Assembly (NCBI GenBank): GCA_023387085.1
Contig: JAEWIL010000069.1
Location: forward strand, 1 to 14,979
Source of the DNA: Pseudomonadota bacterium
GTDB lineage: Bacteria > Pseudomonadota > Alphaproteobacteria > Sphingomonadales > Sphingomonadaceae
Direction: 5' to 3'
Length of the DNA stretch: 14,979 nt
This document shows, piece after piece, positions 12,228 through 14,979 of the stretch. Under the pieces are notes generated by a model. It made no database searches and was not told the DNA's origin. It saw only the letters and a list, made by a program, of their open reading frames with translations. The translations under genes and the position numbers were made by a program. How positions within the stretch are numbered: the first letter of the stretch is position 1; each line of letters starts with the position of its first letter.

Positions 12228-14416
12228 CCGACTTTCTTCTCGAACTGCGCTCGGAAGAGATTCCCGCCCGGATGCAGGCCGGCGCGCGCGCCGAGCTCGA
12301 AAAATTGTTCCGCGCGCAGATGAGTGCTGCGGGGCTCGAAACGGGCGAACTCACCATCTGGTCGACCCCGCGCCGGCTGGCTCTGATCGCCAAGGGGCTG
12401 CCGCAAGCGACCGCTGCGGTCAGCGAGGAGCTCAAAGGCCCGCGTACCAGCGCGCCGCCGCAGGCGCTCGAAGGCTTCTTGCGCAAAACCGGGCTGACGC
12501 AGGATCAGCTCGAAGACCGCGATGGCGTCTGGTTTGCCGTGATCGACAAGCCCGGCCGCGCGACCGCCGAGGTGCTCGCAGAGGCGATCCCCGCGATCGT
12601 CCGCGCCTTTGCGTGGCCCAAGTCGATGCGCTGGGGCAAGGAAAGCGCGAGCAGCGAAAGCCTGCGCTGGGTCCGCCCGCTGTCGGGCATCGTCGCGATT
12701 TTCGGCGAAGAGCTGGTGCCCTGCGAGGTTAGCGGGATAAGCTCGGGCTTCGCGACGCGCGGCCATCGTTTTCATTGCTCGGGCGAGATCACCATCGGCT
12801 CGGCGTCGGATTATGCCGACAAGCTGCGCGCCTGCCACGTCATCGTCGATCATGAGGAACGGGCGCGCATCATCCGCGACGGCGCGGCCAAGGCGGCGGC
12901 GGACGCGGGCCTGACGCTGGTGGAGGACGAGGGGCTGGTGATCGAGAATGCCGGGCTAACCGAATGGCCGGTGCCGCTGCTCGGCCGCTTCGACGAGGCG
13001 TTCCTCGAGGTGCCGCCTGAGGTCATTCAGCTCACCGCGCGCGTGAACCAGAAATATTTCGTCGTGAACGGGGCGGACGGCAAGCTCGCCAACGGCTTCG
13101 TCTGCACCGCCAATATCGACGCCAGCGACGGCGGCGCGGAAATCGTCGCGGGCAATCAGAAAGTGCTCGCGGCGCGCCTGTCGGACGCGCGCTTCTTCTG
13201 GGAACAGGACCGCAAGACCCGCCTCGCGGACCATGCGAAGAAGCTCGACCGCATCACCTTCCACGAAAAGCTCGGCACCGTTGCCGACAAGGTCGCGCGC
13301 GTTGCGAAGCTCGCCGAATGGCTCGCGAGCGAAGGCATCGTCCCGAACTGCGACCCCGCGCTCGCGCGGCAGGCGGCCGAACTGGCGAAGGCCGACCTCG
13401 TCACCGAGATGGTCGGCGAATTCCCCGAATTGCAGGGCCTGATGGGCGGCTATTACGCCCGCGCCGAAGGCCTGCCCGACGCGGTCGCCGACGCGATCCG
13501 CGACCATTACAAGCCGGTCGGACAGGGTGATGACGTGCCGACGGCGCCGGTGACGGTGGCCGTGGCGCTGGCGGATAAGCTGGATACGCTGTTTGGATTT
13601 TTCGGGGCCGACTTGCCTCCTACCGGTTCGAAAGACCCGTTTGCTCTACGGCGGGCAGCCTTGGCTGTCTCGTCTCTTATTCAGGCGAGTGGCTTACGCT
13701 TACCTCTAAATCTGAATTTGATAGAGCCGTGGGCGCAAAGCATGATTCCTGTCCTTTCCGGACCGGTTAGTAAGAAACTTGATCAAGACATTGAGGTGTT
13801 CAACCGAGCAGGGCTGAGTCCGGACGACGTGAATTTCGCACAGCATGCGAAAACTACCCGCCAAAGTATGTTGTCCAATGAAGAACTGACCTCGTTTCTT
13901 TCCCGCGCGTTCCTAGTCTGGGATTTCCTAGTTGACCGCCTCAAGGTCCAGCAACGCGAAGCCGGTGTTCGCCACGACCTCATCGACGCGGTGTTCGCGC
14001 TCGGCGGCGAGGATGATCTGGTTCGCCTGCTCGCGCGGGTGAAGGCGTTGCAGGCCTTCATGGCGACCGAGGACGGCACCAATTTGCTCGCGGGCTACAA
14101 GCGCGCGGCGAATATCCTGAAGCAGGCGGGCGAGGTGAGCGGCACCGCCGCCGCGACGCCGCCGACCGACGCCGACGCCGCGCTGCTCGCTGCGCTCGAC
14201 GCCGCCGAACCCGCCGCGACCGCGGCTGTGGCGGACGAACGCTTCACCGACGCGATGGCGGCGCTGGCCAGCCTGCGCGCGCCGATCGACGCCTTTTTCG
14301 AGGGCGTGATGGTCAACGACCCCGACGAAGCGGTCCGCGCCTATCGCCTTGGCCTGCTCGCGCGCTTTACCGGCGCGGTGCACGGCGTGGCCGATTTCTC
14401 GAAGATAGAGGGCTGA
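12224..14416 (+). CDS. glyS: Glycyl-tRNA synthetase beta subunit
   Basis: The product has 730 residues, about 40 more than the E. coli protein. It works with GlyQ in tRNA recognition. The start DFLLELRSEEIPARM is the family hallmark; GKESASSESLRWVRPLSGIVAIF, FHEKLGTVADKV (about 345), ADLVTEMVGEFPELQGLMGGYYA (about 390) and PTGSKDPFALRRAAL (about 466) follow. The GTG at 12224 is chosen because it gives MTDFLLELRSEE and overlaps the glyQ stop. The C-terminal anticodon-binding part is complete. Between residues about 459 and 572 base composition and codon choice differ sharply from the rest, and about 40 extra residues appear after RLPLNL; the frame stays open and flanking motifs are intact, so the gene is probably functional. 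An Ala/Thr-rich stretch at about 640-670 is also low in complexity. Confidence 0.96.
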   Translation: MTDFLLELRSEEIPARMQAGARAELEKLFRAQMSAAGLETGELTIWSTPRRLALIAKGLPQATAAVSEELKGPRTSAPPQALEGFLRKTGLTQDQLEDRDGVWFAVIDKPGRATAEVLAEAIPAIVRAFAWPKSMRWGKESASSESLRWVRPLSGIVAIFGEELVPCEVSGISSGFATRGHRFHCSGEITIGSASDYADKLRACHVIVDHEERARIIRDGAAKAAADAGLTLVEDEGLVIENAGLTEWPVPLLGRFDEAFLEVPPEVIQLTARVNQKYFVVNGADGKLANGFVCTANIDASDGGAEIVAGNQKVLAARLSDARFFWEQDRKTRLADHAKKLDRITFHEKLGTVADKVARVAKLAEWLASEGIVPNCDPALARQAAELAKADLVTEMVGEFPELQGLMGGYYARAEGLPDAVADAIRDHYKPVGQGDDVPTAPVTVAVALADKLDTLFGFFGADLPPTGSKDPFALRRAALAVSSLIQASGLRLPLNLNLIEPWAQSMIPVLSGPVSKKLDQDIEVFNRAGLSPDDVNFAQHAKTTRQSMLSNEELTSFLSRAFLVWDFLVDRLKVQQREAGVRHDLIDAVFALGGEDDLVRLLARVKALQAFMATEDGTNLLAGYKRAANILKQAGEVSGTAAATPPTDADAALLAALDAAEPAATAAVADERFTDAMAALASLRAPIDAFFEGVMVNDPDEAVRAYRLGLLARFTGAVHGVADFSKIEG
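13600..13940 (+). other. Atypical-composition segment inside glyS
   Basis: By hand count 154 of 300 bases at 13621-13920 are G or C (51%), against about 65% or more in flanking glyS lines. Codons rare elsewhere in the window cluster here (CTA, ATA, TTA, AGT, CCT, CGA). The reading frame is continuous. The encoded segment is longer than the equivalent E. coli region as I remember it. It looks like a recombined or inserted segment. Confidence 0.7.
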
Positions 14417-14519
14417 CCTTACGGCCCCTTTGAATGAACGAAGCAAAACTGATTCGACCAACTGGCATTGCATACCTACCCAGCCGCAACTTCCTCCCCG
14501 GGGGCAGCAGGAGCTTATG

Positions 14520-14979
14520 ATGACGACGATGGTGCATTTGTTCGGCGGTGACGCGACGACGCGCGAACGCTCGAAGGAATTGCTTGGCGGCAAGGGCTCG
14601 AACCTTGCCGAAATGGCCTCGATCGGCCTGCCGGTTCCGCCCGGCTTTACGATCACCACCGACGTCTGCACCGCTTATTACACCAATGGCGAGCAATTTC
14701 CGGCCGGGCTGGCCGAAGAGGTCGCCGCTGGTATTGCGCATATCGAGGGCATCACGGGCAAGAAATTCGGCGACCCCGCCGACCCGCTTCTCGTGTCGGT
14801 CCGTTCGGGCGCGCGCGTCTCCATGCCCGGCATGATGGACACCGTGCTCAACCTCGGGCTCAACGACACGACTGTCGTGGGCCTGTCCGACCCGTCGGGC
14901 GACCCGCGCTTTGCCTGGGACACCTATCGCCGCTTCGTTCAGAAGTATGCCGACCTCGTCATGGGGCTCGACCATGCCG
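14520..14979 (+). CDS. ppdK: Pyruvate, phosphate dikinase, 5' part
   Basis: The first 153 codons are present; the window ends inside the gene. The enzyme interconverts pyruvate, ATP and phosphate with phosphoenolpyruvate, AMP and pyrophosphate, through a phospho-His carrier domain that lies beyond the window. The N-terminal nucleotide-binding domain is clear: ELLGGKGSNLAEMASIGLPVPPGFTITTDVC (about 21-51), then LLVSVRSGARVSMPGMMDTVLNLGLND (about 90-116) and the FAWDTYRRFVQKYADLVMG segment. Two adjacent ATG codons occur; the one at 14520 has AGGAG at 6 nt and is preferred over 14517. It lies about 100 nt after glyS on the same strand; that gap shows no clear terminator or promoter. Confidence 0.95.
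   Translation, partial: MTTMVHLFGGDATTRERSKELLGGKGSNLAEMASIGLPVPPGFTITTDVCTAYYTNGEQFPAGLAEEVAAGIAHIEGITGKKFGDPADPLLVSVRSGARVSMPGMMDTVLNLGLNDTTVVGLSDPSGDPRFAWDTYRRFVQKYADLVMGLDHA

Noticed and set aside
14461..14480. Sigma-54 promoter (TGGCA...TTGCAT) before ppdK
   Set aside because: The GG and GC elements are too close together for the required -24/-12 spacing.

Overview
The window reads as chromosomal DNA of a high-GC alphaproteobacterium, most likely a sphingomonad (Sphingomonadaceae, Sphingopyxis-like). This rests on the protein sequences, the rplY-pth and glyQ-glyS-ppdK neighbourhoods, and intergenic palindromic repeats of a kind I remember from sphingomonad genomes. No database was consulted, so the taxon is an inference.

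Left part (1-2996): a small regulated envelope/redox module. A MerR-family regulator (2553-2996, +) diverges from a three-gene minus-strand operon. The operon encodes a glutaredoxin-MauE/DoxX membrane fusion, a 97-residue secreted protein with C-x2-C and His residues, and an outer-membrane-type protein with a His-rich N-terminus. The shared intergenic region holds a perfect 16-bp palindrome inside a 19-bp promoter spacer, the classic MerR-activated layout. It closely resembles the mercury operon operator, yet the regulator lacks one of the three mercury-binding cysteines. A long hairpin between the second and third genes overlaps both a stop codon and a Shine-Dalgarno sequence.

Repeat island (2997-3455): about 460 bp without a gene, holding three different palindromic repeat families. 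One is a tandem pair of 53-bp palindromes.

Housekeeping block with insertions (3456-8382): ychF, pth and rplY lie on the minus strand. Between ychF and pth are a secreted CAP-domain protein, a serine beta-lactamase-like hydrolase (both +) and a YpeA-like GNAT acetyltransferase (-). A terminator-like hairpin separates rplY from pth.

Accessory minus-strand operon (8383-11102): a small Cro/C1-type (XRE) regulator, a polytopic membrane protein and two tandem TraB/GumN-family proteins, packed with a 1-nt stop/start overlap and short gaps. Upstream is an array of TGAC(AT)/(AT)GTCA sites spaced about 20-21 bp. It lies between this operon and the divergent glyQ, so it may affect both.

Right part (11304-14979): glyQ and glyS (glycyl-tRNA synthetase alpha and beta, 4-nt overlap), then the 5' end of ppdK (pyruvate phosphate dikinase), cut by the window edge. 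Inside glyS a patch of about 340 bp has clearly lower GC, atypical codons and about 40 extra residues. The best candidates for something undescribed are the MerR-controlled redox/outer-membrane operon, the phased XRE operator array and the foreign-looking glyS segment.
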